Assembly: GCF_042431545.1 (NCBI RefSeq)
Contig: NZ_JBHLYX010000002.1
Strand: one strand, 5' to 3'
DNA length: 64,000 nucleotides
Source of the DNA: Pseudoalteromonas xiamenensis
GTDB taxonomy: Bacteria; Pseudomonadota; Gammaproteobacteria; Enterobacterales; Alteromonadaceae
Under the pieces are notes generated by a model. That model was not told the origin of the DNA. It saw only the letters and a list, made by a program, of their open reading frames with translations, and searched no databases. The translations under genes and the position numbers were made by a program. Below are positions 34,308 through 43,320 of this stretch, piece after piece. The stretch's first letter is position 1. Every line of letters starts with the position of its first letter.

Positions 34308-36218
34308 ATGCCAGTAATTACTCTCCCAGACGGCAGTCAGCGCGTCTTCGAAAATCCAGTTTCAACTATGGATGTGGCTCAGGATATCGGTCCGGGTCTT
34401 GCAAAAGCGACTATCGCAGGTCGTGTTAATGGTCAACGTGTTGATGCGTGCGACTTAATTACCGAAGATGCAAAGCTTGAAATCATCACCGCGAAAGATG
34501 AGGACGGTCTGGAAATCATTCGTCACTCATGTGCTCATTTGCTAGGTCATGCGATTAAGCAACTGTTCCCAGATGTGAAAATGGCGATTGGTCCAACAAT
34601 CGACAACGGCTTTTACTATGACATCGATCTCGATCGTTCACTCACACAAGAAGACCTTGATGCGCTTGAAAAGCGTATGCTTGAACTTGCGAAAACGAAT
34701 TACGATGTTGTGAAAAAAACCGTGAGCTGGCAAGAAGCTCGTGATGCATTTGCAGCGCGTGGCGAATCGTACAAAATTGAAATCTTGGATGAAAACATCT
34801 CTAAAGATGATCGTCCAGGACTATATCACCACGAAGAATACATCGACATGTGTCGTGGACCACACGTACCAAACATGCGTTTCTGCCATTTCTTCAAAAT
34901 CATGAAAGTGGCTGGTGCATATTGGCGTGGTAACTCTGACAACAAAATGTTGCAACGAGTATACGGCACTGCGTGGGCAGATAAGAAACAGCTAGGCGCT
35001 TATTTAAAACGCCTTGAAGAAGCTGAAAAACGAGACCACCGTAAAATCGGTAAAACACTCGATCTTTGGCACTGGCAGGAAGAAGCGCCAGGCATGGTGT
35101 TCTGGCACAACGATGGGTGGAGCATTTATCGCGAGTTAGAAGATTTTGTCCGTGAAAAACTACGTGAGTACGATTACGAAGAAGTTAAAGGTCCTTTGAT
35201 GATGGACCGTGTACTTTGGGAACGTTCGGGTCACTGGGATAAGTACGCTGATGCGATGTTCACAACGGAATCAGAAAAACGTGAATATGCAATTAAACCA
35301 ATGAACTGTCCAGGTCACGTACAAATTTTCAATCAAGGCTTGAAATCTTACCGTGATTTGCCACTTCGTATGGCTGAGTTTGGCTGTTGTCACCGAAACG
35401 AGCCATCTGGCGCTTTACACGGCCTGATGCGTGTACGCGGCTTTACGCAAGACGATGCTCACATTTTCTGTACTGAAGAACAGATCATGGATGAAGTGTC
35501 GGCGTGTATTAAAATGGTTTATGACACATACTCAACTTTCGGTTTTCAGAAAATTGTAGTTAAGTTATCTACTCGTCCAGAAAAACGCATCGGTGAAGAC
35601 CATATGTGGGACAAAGCAGAAGCTGCACTTGCTGAAGCGCTTAACGCAAATGAAATCGAATTTGAATATTTGCCAGGCGAAGGTGCGTTCTATGGACCTA
35701 AAATTGAATTCACGCTTTATGACTGCTTAGAGCGTGCATGGCAATGTGGCACGGTTCAGCTAGACTTTGCTTTACCAGGGCGTTTAGGTGCTACTTACGT
35801 TGCAGAGAACAATGAACGTAAAACACCAGTAATGATCCATCGTGCAATTCTAGGTTCTATTGAGCGTTTTATTGGTATTCTTACTGAAGAGTATGCTGGT
35901 TTATTCCCAACTTGGCTTGCTCCAAAGCAAGTTGTGATTATGAATATCACCGATAAGCAAGCTGATTTTGCACAAGAAATTGTACAAAAATTAAATAAAC
36001 TGGGAATTCGCGCATTCGCCGACTTGAGAAATGAGAAGATTGGCTTTAAAATCCGCGAACATACTTTAAAACGCATTCCTTACCTACTTGTTGTTGGCGA
36101 CAAAGAAGTTGAACAACGTGAAGTAGCCGTTCGGACGCGAACAGGTGAGGATCTTGGTAAATTCGCAGTAGATGATTTTATTGCTAAAATTACCGAAGAA
36201 ATCAAAAACCGTGCATAA
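34308..36218 (+). CDS. thrS: Threonyl-tRNA synthetase
   Basis: Class II synthetase of 636 residues charging tRNA-Thr. An N-terminal TGS domain (1-60) is followed by the editing domain with His73, His77, Cys182 and His186 (HSCAH and CRGPH), then the catalytic core with zinc ligands Cys334 (MNCPGH) and His385 (DDAHIF) and motif 2 CHRNEPSGALHGLMRVRGF, and a C-terminal anticodon-binding domain. Numbering matches E. coli ThrRS closely. It heads the thrS-infC-rpmI-rplT block and is probably autoregulated by the operator upstream. Confidence 0.97.
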   Translation: MPVITLPDGSQRVFENPVSTMDVAQDIGPGLAKATIAGRVNGQRVDACDLITEDAKLEIITAKDEDGLEIIRHSCAHLLGHAIKQLFPDVKMAIGPTIDNGFYYDIDLDRSLTQEDLDALEKRMLELAKTNYDVVKKTVSWQEARDAFAARGESYKIEILDENISKDDRPGLYHHEEYIDMCRGPHVPNMRFCHFFKIMKVAGAYWRGNSDNKMLQRVYGTAWADKKQLGAYLKRLEEAEKRDHRKIGKTLDLWHWQEEAPGMVFWHNDGWSIYRELEDFVREKLREYDYEEVKGPLMMDRVLWERSGHWDKYADAMFTTESEKREYAIKPMNCPGHVQIFNQGLKSYRDLPLRMAEFGCCHRNEPSGALHGLMRVRGFTQDDAHIFCTEEQIMDEVSACIKMVYDTYSTFGFQKIVVKLSTRPEKRIGEDHMWDKAEAALAEALNANEIEFEYLPGEGAFYGPKIEFTLYDCLERAWQCGTVQLDFALPGRLGATYVAENNERKTPVMIHRAILGSIERFIGILTEEYAGLFPTWLAPKQVVIMNITDKQADFAQEIVQKLNKLGIRAFADLRNEKIGFKIREHTLKRIPYLLVVGDKEVEQREVAVRTRTGEDLGKFAVDDFIAKITEEIKNRA

Positions 36219-36230
36219 ATAAAGACGGAG

Positions 36231-36262
36231 CGTGTGTGGTCAGGTATGCCACACACGTTTTT
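36231..36262 (+). terminator. Terminator-like hairpin between thrS and infC
   Basis: A perfect 9-bp stem CGTGTGTGG (36231-36239) / CCACACACG (36249-36257) with a 9-nt loop is followed directly by TTTTTATTTT. It should attenuate or end thrS transcription 28 bp before infC, implying that infC also has its own promoter inside thrS, as in E. coli. Confidence 0.72.
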
Positions 36263-36289
36263 ATTTTCAATAACTTGGAGGAACGTACC

Positions 36290-36838
36290 ATTAGAGGCGG
36301 CAAAAAAGGGCAAAGTTCAGCTCAAAAGAATCGTATTAACGAGGAAATTACAGTAAAAGAAGTTCGCTTAGTCGGATTAGAAGGCGAGCAAATTGGCGTA
36401 GTATCAATTCGTGAAGCTCTAGAAGTAGCTGAAGAAGCTGGCGTTGATTTGGTTGAAATCAGTCCTAATGCAGAACCACCTGTATGTCGAGTGATGGATT
36501 ACGGTAAGTTCATTTTTGAAAAATCAAAACAACAAAAAGAACAAAAGAAAAAGCAAAAGCAAATCCAAATCAAGGAAATTAAATTCCGTCCAGGTACTGA
36601 CGAAGGCGACTACCAAGTTAAACTTCGCAGCTTAAAGAAATTCCTTGAAGCAGGTGATAAAGCTAAAATCACACTACGTTTCCGTGGTCGTGAGATGGCA
36701 CACACTGATTTGGCGCTTGAATTGCTCAACCGTATCAAAGCAGACTTGCAAGATCTTTCTCAAGTAGAGTCTTTCCCGAATCGCGTGGAAGGCCGCCAGA
36801 TGGTTATGATGTTGGCACCTATTGCCAAAAAGTCATAA
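36290..36838 (+). CDS. infC: Translation initiation factor IF-3
   Basis: IF-3 of 182 residues, which binds the 30S subunit and proofreads start codons. The start is the rare codon ATT at 36290 (then AGA-GGC-GGC-AAA), preceded by an ideal GGAGGA site with 7-base spacing. E. coli infC uses the same AUU start, which IF-3 itself discriminates against, giving autoregulation. An upstream in-frame start at 36236 would run through the ribosome binding site and is rejected. The linker rich in Lys/Gln (KQQKEQKKKQKQIQ, near residue 85) separates the two domains. Confidence 0.95.
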   Translation: MRGGKKGQSSAQKNRINEEITVKEVRLVGLEGEQIGVVSIREALEVAEEAGVDLVEISPNAEPPVCRVMDYGKFIFEKSKQQKEQKKKQKQIQIKEIKFRPGTDEGDYQVKLRSLKKFLEAGDKAKITLRFRGREMAHTDLALELLNRIKADLQDLSQVESFPNRVEGRQMVMMLAPIAKKS

Positions 36839-37007
36839 ATACTGGATAATACGCATCCTTCAGTTCAGGTCTAAAAGTACTTCGGTCACCTGAACTGACC
36901 GGTCTAAGTGAGTTTACTCCACCGGAACTTGGCGCAAGCTAGGCCATACAAGTGACTTCGGTCCGCCTACTTGCTTGTTAAACGCAATATCATTTGGAGT
37001 TATTGCA
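36839..37007 (+). promoter_or_regulatory. Structured leader of rpmI-rplT, probable L20 control region
   Basis: The 169-bp gap holds a perfect 11-bp stem TCAGTTCAGGT (36860-36870) / ACCTGAACTGA (36888-36898), a following GACCGGTC self-complementary stretch and a second C-A-A-G-T/A-C-T-T-G arm pair near 36948-36972. The words GTACTTCGGTCACC and GTGACTTCGGTCCGCC are near-repeats. In enterobacteria L20 represses rpmI-rplT by binding a folded leader here; a similar role is inferred. Confidence 0.55.
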
Positions 37008-37208
37008 ATGGCTTATAAATTAAAGTCACACAGCGGCGCGAAAAAGCGCTTCAAAAAGACTGCTTCAGGCGGTTTCAAGCGTAAGCAATCACATCTTCGT
37101 CACATCCTGACTAAGAAGTCTTCTAAGCGTAAACTTCACTTACGTGCTAAGACAATGGTTCACAAGAACGATCTCGTTCTTATCAACCGTTTGTTACCAT
37201 TCGCTTAA
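37008..37208 (+). CDS. rpmI: 50S ribosomal protein L35
   Basis: Very basic protein of 66 residues (E. coli 65) of the large ribosomal subunit. The ATG at 37008 is preceded by TTTGGAGT; an extension from 36975 would run through the leader and is rejected. The sequence AYKLKSHSGAKKRFKKT and the final LINRLLPFA are diagnostic. It precedes rplT by 15 bases and is co-transcribed and probably co-regulated with it. Confidence 0.97.
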   Translation: MAYKLKSHSGAKKRFKKTASGGFKRKQSHLRHILTKKSSKRKLHLRAKTMVHKNDLVLINRLLPFA

Positions 37209-37223
37209 TAGAGGATATCAGTC

Positions 37224-37583
37224 ATGGCAAGAGTTAAACGTGGTGTAATCGCGCGCGCGCGTCACAAAAAAGTATTAAAACAAGCTAAAGGTTACTACGG
37301 TGCACGTTCACGTGTTTATCGCGTAGCTTTCCAAGCAGTAACTAAAGCTGGTCAATATGCATACCGTGACCGTCGTGCTAAGAAACGTACTTTCCGTCAA
37401 CTATGGATCGCACGTATCAACGCTGCTGCACGTCAAAATGGTCTTTCTTACAGCCGTTTCATCAATGGTCTTAAAAAGGCTTCGATCGAAATCGACCGTA
37501 AGATCCTTGCTGATATCGCAGTATACGATCAAGTAGCTTTCGCAGCTCTAGTTGCAAAAGCAAAAGAATCTGTAGCTGCTTAA
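37224..37583 (+). CDS. rplT: 50S ribosomal protein L20
   Basis: Basic protein of 119 residues (E. coli 118) that nucleates early 50S assembly and, in enterobacteria, represses rpmI-rplT translation. The N-terminal VKRGVIARARHKKVLKQA extension and the globular RQLWIARINAAAR core are diagnostic. The ribosome binding site GAGGATATC lies between it and rpmI. It is followed by a strong terminator. Confidence 0.98.
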   Translation: MARVKRGVIARARHKKVLKQAKGYYGARSRVYRVAFQAVTKAGQYAYRDRRAKKRTFRQLWIARINAAARQNGLSYSRFINGLKKASIEIDRKILADIAVYDQVAFAALVAKAKESVAA

Positions 37584-37601
37584 TATCATTAAGCGATGAA
37601 G

Positions 37602-37624
37602 AAGGCGCCCTAGGCGCCTTTTTT
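37602..37624 (+). terminator. Terminator after rplT
   Basis: An 8-bp GC-rich stem AAGGCGCC (37602-37609) / GGCGCCTT (37613-37620) with a 3-nt loop and a six-T tail. It also lies in the convergent gap with the SDR gene. Confidence 0.93.
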
Positions 37625-37634
37625 GATCGTACTA

Positions 37635-38480
37635 TCAACGATTTTTCAGAAGTACTTTATCTAGTTGAGCGGTCGTTAAGATTCGCTTTAAGAAACCCAT
37701 TAAGTAAGTTGGGAACGTGACATAATATCGCGCTTTCGGTTTGTCACTATTAATAATAGCCTCAAGGCGTTGATACACAGCCTCAGGACCTAAAGTAAAC
37801 TTTTGAGGCGCGTCACTCGCAGACAGTCGATTAATTTGGTTATCGTACTCAGTTTTATGACGACTGCTTCTCCAATCGATATTTTCTAAAAATGCTTTTT
37901 TAGCGTTTTCTCTAAATTTCGATACAATCGGGCCGGGTTCAATTAGGCTGATGTGGATATTTGTTCCACACAATTCCATTCTTAGTGTGTCCGTAAGGCC
38001 TTCTAGCGCAAATTTACTCGCATTGTATGCGCCTCGGTAGGGTAATGCGACTAGCCCAAGTACCGATGAGTTATGGACTATTTTACCAGTACCTTGCAGA
38101 TGCATTAATCTAATCGCTCGGATTGTTAAGTCATGCCAAGCAAAAAAGTTTACTTCAAATTGTTGCTTTAGAACGTCGGTTGGAAGATCTTCTACCGCGC
38201 CAGGTTGGCCATAGGCCCCGTTGTTAAACAGTAAATCGAGACGACCTTCGAGTAATTCAATTGCAGCGTTAAATCCCGCTTCTCTATTCTTTGGACAGGC
38301 CAAATTTAAGATAATCACGTTCAAACCTAACGCTTCAAGGCGTGTTTTATCTTCTTGATTGCGAACGGTTGCGACGACATGATGTCCTTCATTATGTAAT
38401 TGTTGTGCACAAAAAAGACCAATACCGCTCGAACAACCGGTAATAAGTACTTTTAGTGGACTATTTATGTCTTTACGCAC
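37635..38480 (-). CDS. Short-chain dehydrogenase/reductase
   Basis: SDR of 281 residues from a GTG at 38480, chosen because AGGAAG lies six bases upstream; an in-frame ATG at 38528 has no clear site but would add 16 residues. Motifs: TGCSSGIG cofactor loop, NNGAYGQ, active-site NSS, and YNASK. The C-terminal 60 residues (after LIEPGPI) are basic, as in oxidoreductases acting on lipids or retinol-like substrates. Substrate unknown. Monocistronic, convergent with rplT and divergent from the M14 peptidase. Confidence 0.85.
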   Translation of the reverse strand: MRKDINSPLKVLITGCSSGIGLFCAQQLHNEGHHVVATVRNQEDKTRLEALGLNVIILNLACPKNREAGFNAAIELLEGRLDLLFNNGAYGQPGAVEDLPTDVLKQQFEVNFFAWHDLTIRAIRLMHLQGTGKIVHNSSVLGLVALPYRGAYNASKFALEGLTDTLRMELCGTNIHISLIEPGPIVSKFRENAKKAFLENIDWRSSRHKTEYDNQINRLSASDAPQKFTLGPEAVYQRLEAIINSDKPKARYYVTFPTYLMGFLKRILTTAQLDKVLLKNR

Positions 38481-38590
38481 GCTGAGCTTCCTATAATTAG
38501 CTGTATTTTTTGTAGAATCACCGCACATTCTAAGCTTGTTAAAAAAATATTGATATAATCGTCTCCATTACGCGGAAAATTTGAGTTTTT

Positions 38591-40372
38591 ATGTTCGCAA
38601 CACTTTTTATGATGACTATGGCTGCAACCGAAAGCCACTTACCCCCATTAATTGAATGGCATGGTAAGACCGAAGCGTTAATGCAACAAGAAGGTCCGTT
38701 AACGACGGCATTCGAATTAAGCGGTGGTCTTGACTCTCCAGACTACGAAGAAACGATGTTATTCGTTGACAGATTAGTTGCTGCTAATCCAACCCAATTT
38801 CAAAAAGTAGTTATTGGAACAAGCGATGCGGGTAGGGAAGTTGTGATGCTTATTGCAAGTGAACACAGCCAATTCTCTTCAGCCATGCTTAAAAATAATA
38901 ATAAACCAACTCTTTTAATTCAGGCCGGGATCCATGCGGGTGAAATCGATGGAAAAGACGCAGGTTTCATGCTCCTACGTGACATCGCAACCGGTAAGCG
39001 AAGAGATATTCTTAGCAAGGTAAATTTGCTCTTTATTCCTATTCTAAATGTTGATGGTCATGAGCGTCGAAATGAGTTCAACCGAATTAATCAACGCGGT
39101 CCTCGTATCATGGGCTTTAGGACAAACGCTAAAAATCTCAACCTTAATCGAGATTACACTAAGCTTGATACGCCAGAGATTCGTTCAGTGTTAAAAGTAA
39201 TTAACGAATTTCAACCATCACTCTATATCGATGTTCACGTAACCGATGGTGCTGACTATCAATACGATGTGACTTATGGGTTTAATCCAGAATTCGCCAG
39301 TGAATCACCAGCGATTTCTCGAGTTCTAGATGAAAGCTTTAAGCCGATGATTGATAATAAGCTTGAAGAAGAAGGCCACATTCCCGGACCGCTAATTTTT
39401 GCGATGAACAAACGCGATTTTAAAGAAGGATTGGCTGGATGGGTTGCAACACCTCGTTTTTCAAATGGATGGGGCGACTTAAAGAGCTTACCAACAATAT
39501 TGGTCGAGAATCATTCGTTAAAGCCTTATAAACAGCGTGTACTTGGCACGTATGCGTTTATTGACGGTGTTATTAGTGCGTTATCTCAACATCAAGATGA
39601 ACTTGCGACAGCGGTAAAAAATGAACACGCATTTGTACCTGCGAAGTTAGTCGTAGAGAGAAAATACGCCAAACAACTGGACTACGTTTCGTTTAAAGGC
39701 GTTGAATACACGCGATTTGACAGTGCACTTTCTGGCACGACTGAAGCCAAATACCTCGGCAAACCGCTAAATTACGAAAAGTTACCGGTTTATTGGCAAA
39801 AAGAAGCGTCAAAAGTTGTCGAGGTGCCAAATTCATTTTTTATTCCTCCAGTTTATCGAGATTTAGTTGAGAAATTAGAACTGCAAGGTGTTGAGGTAAC
39901 TCCGATTACTGAAATGCCAAATGTGGTCGTTAAGCAAGGAATTGTCGAACAATATGAATTCGATAAGGCGCCATTCGAAGGACGTTTTCGTGTAAGTGCT
40001 ACGTTTAGCTATAACACGGTTTCTATAGATTCACTACAAGGTTGGTTTGAAGTAAAGACACAGCAAGGCGCAGGCGAACTTGCAGTCCACTTGCTTCATC
40101 CAGAAGCGCCTGATTCCTTTTTCCAGTGGGGTGAATTCAATACAATATTTCAACGGACAGAATACGTTGAAAATTATGCACTCGAACCTTATGCAAGAAT
40201 GTTGCTGAAAGACAATCCAAATCTTGCGCTAGAGTTCGATTCTTTGGTTAGGGAAGACAAAGCATTTGCAAAAGATCCTGAAAAAAGGATGGAATGGTTG
40301 TACAAACACACACCATTTTATGATGATGCTTATCTCAAGTACCCGATATTAATGGGATTTAATAAAGAATGA
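38591..40372 (+). CDS. M14 family zinc metallopeptidase
   Basis: Zinc carboxypeptidase-type enzyme of 593 residues. Zinc ligands are His115 and Glu118 in QAGIHAGEIDG and His216 in YIDVHVTDG; a likely catalytic Glu lies in LVENHSLKPY near residue 310. The catalytic domain covers about residues 50-340 and is followed by a C-terminal beta-rich domain of some 200 residues. The hydrophobic N-terminus is short, so export is uncertain. The cleaved substrate is unknown. Its stop codon overlaps the next start (ATGA), coupling it to the metallo-beta-lactamase-fold gene. Confidence 0.86.
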   Translation: MFATLFMMTMAATESHLPPLIEWHGKTEALMQQEGPLTTAFELSGGLDSPDYEETMLFVDRLVAANPTQFQKVVIGTSDAGREVVMLIASEHSQFSSAMLKNNNKPTLLIQAGIHAGEIDGKDAGFMLLRDIATGKRRDILSKVNLLFIPILNVDGHERRNEFNRINQRGPRIMGFRTNAKNLNLNRDYTKLDTPEIRSVLKVINEFQPSLYIDVHVTDGADYQYDVTYGFNPEFASESPAISRVLDESFKPMIDNKLEEEGHIPGPLIFAMNKRDFKEGLAGWVATPRFSNGWGDLKSLPTILVENHSLKPYKQRVLGTYAFIDGVISALSQHQDELATAVKNEHAFVPAKLVVERKYAKQLDYVSFKGVEYTRFDSALSGTTEAKYLGKPLNYEKLPVYWQKEASKVVEVPNSFFIPPVYRDLVEKLELQGVEVTPITEMPNVVVKQGIVEQYEFDKAPFEGRFRVSATFSYNTVSIDSLQGWFEVKTQQGAGELAVHLLHPEAPDSFFQWGEFNTIFQRTEYVENYALEPYARMLLKDNPNLALEFDSLVREDKAFAKDPEKRMEWLYKHTPFYDDAYLKYPILMGFNKE

Positions 40373-41013
40373 TGAAAGTACATACCATTCCCGTTACACC
40401 GTTCATGCAAAATTGTAGAGTGATTGTATGTAACGAGACGAATAAAGCAGCGTTGGTAGACCCAGGTGGAGACCCAGAGAAGATTGCTGCTTTTGTTGAT
40501 AGCTTGGATGTTGAAGTTGAAAAAATACTTCTCACTCATGGTCATTTAGATCATGTTGGTGCAAGTGTCGTTCTAAAAAATAAGTACAATGTCGAGATTG
40601 TTGGTCCTCACAAAGATGAACAATTTTGGTTTGATGCTTTACCAATGCAGTGCCAAATGTTTGGATTTCCAATTATGGAGCCGTTTTTACCCGATACATG
40701 GTTAGAAGAAGGCGATAAAGTAGCGGTCGGAAAAATTGATTTATCCGTTTTTCTGTGTTCTGGGCACACGCCGGGCCACGTGGTGTTCTATAATAAGCCT
40801 TCGTCAAGTGTATTTGTTGGTGACGTTCTGTTTCAAGGCTCAATAGGGCGCACTGATTTTCCGAAAGGAGATGGTCCAACTTTATTAAATTCAATACGTG
40901 AAAAGTTGTTCACGTTGCCAGATGAAACGGTAGTGCTAACGGGACATGGTAATGAAACGACAATAGGAATTGAAAAACGCACGAATCCATTTGTGTCAGG
41001 TCGATTTGGTTAA
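40369..41013 (+). CDS. Metallo-beta-lactamase-fold hydrolase, glyoxalase II-like
   Basis: Hydrolase of 214 residues with the binuclear metal motif THGHLDH (His57, His59, Asp61, His62), then SGHTPGHVVF, FVGDVLFQGSIGR and LTGHGNETT, in the order of YcbL-type glyoxalase II. It likely hydrolyses a thioester such as S-lactoylglutathione; this is inferred. Two adjacent ATG codons (40369, 40372) are possible starts; the first overlaps the upstream stop. No signal peptide. Confidence 0.9.
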   Translation: MMKVHTIPVTPFMQNCRVIVCNETNKAALVDPGGDPEKIAAFVDSLDVEVEKILLTHGHLDHVGASVVLKNKYNVEIVGPHKDEQFWFDALPMQCQMFGFPIMEPFLPDTWLEEGDKVAVGKIDLSVFLCSGHTPGHVVFYNKPSSSVFVGDVLFQGSIGRTDFPKGDGPTLLNSIREKLFTLPDETVVLTGHGNETTIGIEKRTNPFVSGRFG

Positions 41014-41082
41014 AAAATAGCAGACAAGTTGACCTAAAATGGGTATAGTTTAATCATAAAAACATCGTTATAAGAAAAAAGT

Positions 41083-41541
41083 ATGTCTTTAAATCACGTA
41101 GATCGTCAGATACTCTCGCTTCTCCAACAAAATGCGAGTCTGTCTACCGCAGAGATTGCGGATAAAGTAGGATTGTCACAATCACCTTGTTGGCGTCGTA
41201 TTGCGAAATTAGAACAAGATGGCTATATCAAAGGAAAAGTTGCACTTTTAGATGAAAAGAAACTTGGTTTTGACATGCTTGTTTATGCACACGTGCGCTT
41301 ATCTAATCACGGTAAAAAGAACCTAGCTGAGTTTGAAAAGCTTATCCAAAGTTACGATGAAGTAACCGAGTGCTACACGATGGCAGGCACAATGGATTTT
41401 ATGCTCCGCATCATATCCAAAGGGATTGAAGGCTATGAGCACTTTGTTCGTGATAACTTATTGAGCTTAGACTATGTTCAGGAAGTGAATTCAAACGTAA
41501 CGATGACGTGTGTAAAGCGTAGTACAGCGTTACCTATTTAA
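41083..41541 (+). CDS. Lrp/AsnC family transcriptional regulator
   Basis: Regulator of 152 residues with the N-terminal helix-turn-helix STAEIADKVGLSQSPCWRRI near residues 20-40 and a C-terminal ligand-binding RAM domain (YTMAGTMDFMLRI). It is closer in length and N-terminus to the small feast/famine regulators than to Lrp itself. The effector amino acid and targets are unknown. The hydrolase gene upstream ends 70 bp earlier, and a strong terminator follows. Confidence 0.92.
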   Translation: MSLNHVDRQILSLLQQNASLSTAEIADKVGLSQSPCWRRIAKLEQDGYIKGKVALLDEKKLGFDMLVYAHVRLSNHGKKNLAEFEKLIQSYDEVTECYTMAGTMDFMLRIISKGIEGYEHFVRDNLLSLDYVQEVNSNVTMTCVKRSTALPI

Positions 41542-41567
41542 CGTTAAACTCGATGTGAAATTGTTCT

Positions 41568-41600
41568 AAGCGCAGGATTTTGCTAAAATCCTGCGCTTTT
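41568..41600 (+). terminator. Terminator after the Lrp-family gene
   Basis: A perfect 14-bp stem, AAGCGCAGGATTTT (41568-41581) / AAAATCCTGCGCTT (41585-41598), with a 3-nt loop, ending in four Ts. Confidence 0.92.
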
Positions 41601-41628
41601 CTATTTAAGTAAATGGGTTGGGGGATAG

Positions 41629-43185
41629 ATGTTTAACTTGCTAAGCAAGGCGCCAAGTTCGGCAAAGAACGATATTTTATCGGGATTGACCGTCGCATTG
41701 GCACTCGTACCGGAGGCTGTGGCATTTGCGTTTGTGGCTCATGTCGAACCATTAGTTGGTCTCTATGCTGCGTTTATCGTTGGTTTAATCACCGCGGTAT
41801 TTGGTGGGCGACCTGGCATGATTTCAGGTGCAACAGGTGCAATGGCTGTTGTTATGGTGAGCCTAGTTCTAGAGCACGGTGCTGAATATTTATTTGCAGC
41901 GGTATTGCTCACTGGCTTCTTACAGGTCTTGGCCGGCGTCTTTAAACTCGGTAAGTTTATACGAATGGTCCCGCATCCAGTTATGCTAGGGTTTGTAAAC
42001 GGTCTTGCGATAGTTATCTTTTTAGCCCAATTAGGTCAGTTTAAAGTCAGTGACGGCCAAGGTGTGATGCAATGGATGAGTGGTTCAACACTTTACATTA
42101 TGCTTGGCTTGGTTGCGCTGACGATGGCTATTATCCACTTCCTTCCTAAGCTAACGACAGCCGTGCCTTCTTCACTTGCGGCGATATTGGTTGTTACTGG
42201 ATTGGCGATCGAATTGGATCTTGATGCGCGTACAGTCATAGATTACGTAAAAGACATGACAGGGAATGCGGATGCGACTATCGCAGGCGGTTTTCCAACA
42301 TTCCATATTCCAGATGTGCCGTGGAACTTTGAAACACTAAAAATCATTTTTCCTTATGCACTTATCCTTGCTGCCATCGGTCTAATTGAATCACTACTAA
42401 CGCTCACTTTAATCGATGAAATTACACAAACTCGTGGACAAAGTAATCGTGAATGTATTGGACAGGGCGCTGCAAATTTAACCTGTGGCGTTTTTGGTGC
42501 AATGGGTGGTTGTGCAATGATAGGCCAGTCGATGATTAATATTAATTCGGGCGGTCGTAGCCGACTATCAGGGATTACCGCTGCCGTACTACTTCTGGTG
42601 TTCATCGTGTTTGCCGCTGGGCTTATTGAAATGATCCCTCTCGCAGCATTGGTTGGTGTGATGTTTATGGTTGTGCTAGGAACTTTCGAATGGAGTTCGT
42701 TCCGCATTATGAAGCGCGTACCAAAATCAGATGCGTTCGTCATTGTATTGGTTTCAGGTGTGACGGTATTTACTGACTTAGCGATAGCCGTGTGTGTAGG
42801 TGTGATTGTTTCAGCGTTAGTTTTTGCTTGGGAACACGCGAAGCATATCTACACGACGAATTATATCGACACAGATGGCTCAAAAGTGTACGAGTTACAT
42901 GGTCCATTGTTTTTTGGTTCCGTGAAAAACTTCTCAGAACTGTTTAACGTTGAACAAGATCCAGAACACGTAGTCGTGGAATTTAAGTACTCACGTGTTG
43001 CAGATCATAGTGCGATAGAAGCGATTGATAATCTTGCAGAACGATACAGTAAAGAAGGGAAAACGCTGCATCTACGTCATTTAAGTTCAGATTGTAAAGC
43101 GCTTTTGAATAAAGCATCTGATCTTGTGGAAGTGAATGTAATTGAAGACCCTACTTATAAGGTAGCTTCTGACAAACTCGCATAA
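41629..43185 (+). CDS. SulP family anion transporter with STAS domain
   Basis: Membrane transporter of 518 residues. The first 400 or so residues carry 10-12 transmembrane helices, beginning with ILSGLTVALALVPEAVAFAF, the SulP signature region, and continuing with the GATGAMAVV segment. The C-terminal 100 residues form a cytoplasmic STAS domain (VVEFKYSRVADHSAIEAID). SulP carriers move sulfate, bicarbonate or dicarboxylates. No carbonic anhydrase or sulfate genes adjoin, so the ion is not identified. Monocistronic between two terminators. Confidence 0.92.
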   Translation: MFNLLSKAPSSAKNDILSGLTVALALVPEAVAFAFVAHVEPLVGLYAAFIVGLITAVFGGRPGMISGATGAMAVVMVSLVLEHGAEYLFAAVLLTGFLQVLAGVFKLGKFIRMVPHPVMLGFVNGLAIVIFLAQLGQFKVSDGQGVMQWMSGSTLYIMLGLVALTMAIIHFLPKLTTAVPSSLAAILVVTGLAIELDLDARTVIDYVKDMTGNADATIAGGFPTFHIPDVPWNFETLKIIFPYALILAAIGLIESLLTLTLIDEITQTRGQSNRECIGQGAANLTCGVFGAMGGCAMIGQSMININSGGRSRLSGITAAVLLLVFIVFAAGLIEMIPLAALVGVMFMVVLGTFEWSSFRIMKRVPKSDAFVIVLVSGVTVFTDLAIAVCVGVIVSALVFAWEHAKHIYTTNYIDTDGSKVYELHGPLFFGSVKNFSELFNVEQDPEHVVVEFKYSRVADHSAIEAIDNLAERYSKEGKTLHLRHLSSDCKALLNKASDLVEVNVIEDPTYKVASDKLA

Positions 43186-43200
43186 AAAGGCAGAGTGTTT

Positions 43201-43235
43201 AAAGGCATCTGAAGGTCACTTTAGGTGCCTTTTTT
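43201..43235 (+). terminator. Terminator after the SulP gene
   Basis: AAAGGCA (43201-43207) pairs with TGCCTTT (43226-43232), with a possible inner CTGAA/TTTAG helix, and runs into a T-tract to 43235. Confidence 0.82.
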
Positions 43236-43320
43236 GTTTGCGTTAATCAGCAAAATTACAAGACCAGCAGCAGTGCGATACACACTTGTATAAAGATATA
43301 ATCGGGTTAAGGTAAAAATT

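Noticed and set aside
38591..38650. Signal peptide on the M14 peptidase
   Set aside because: The hydrophobic stretch is very short with no basic N-region and no clear cleavage site, so export is left open.
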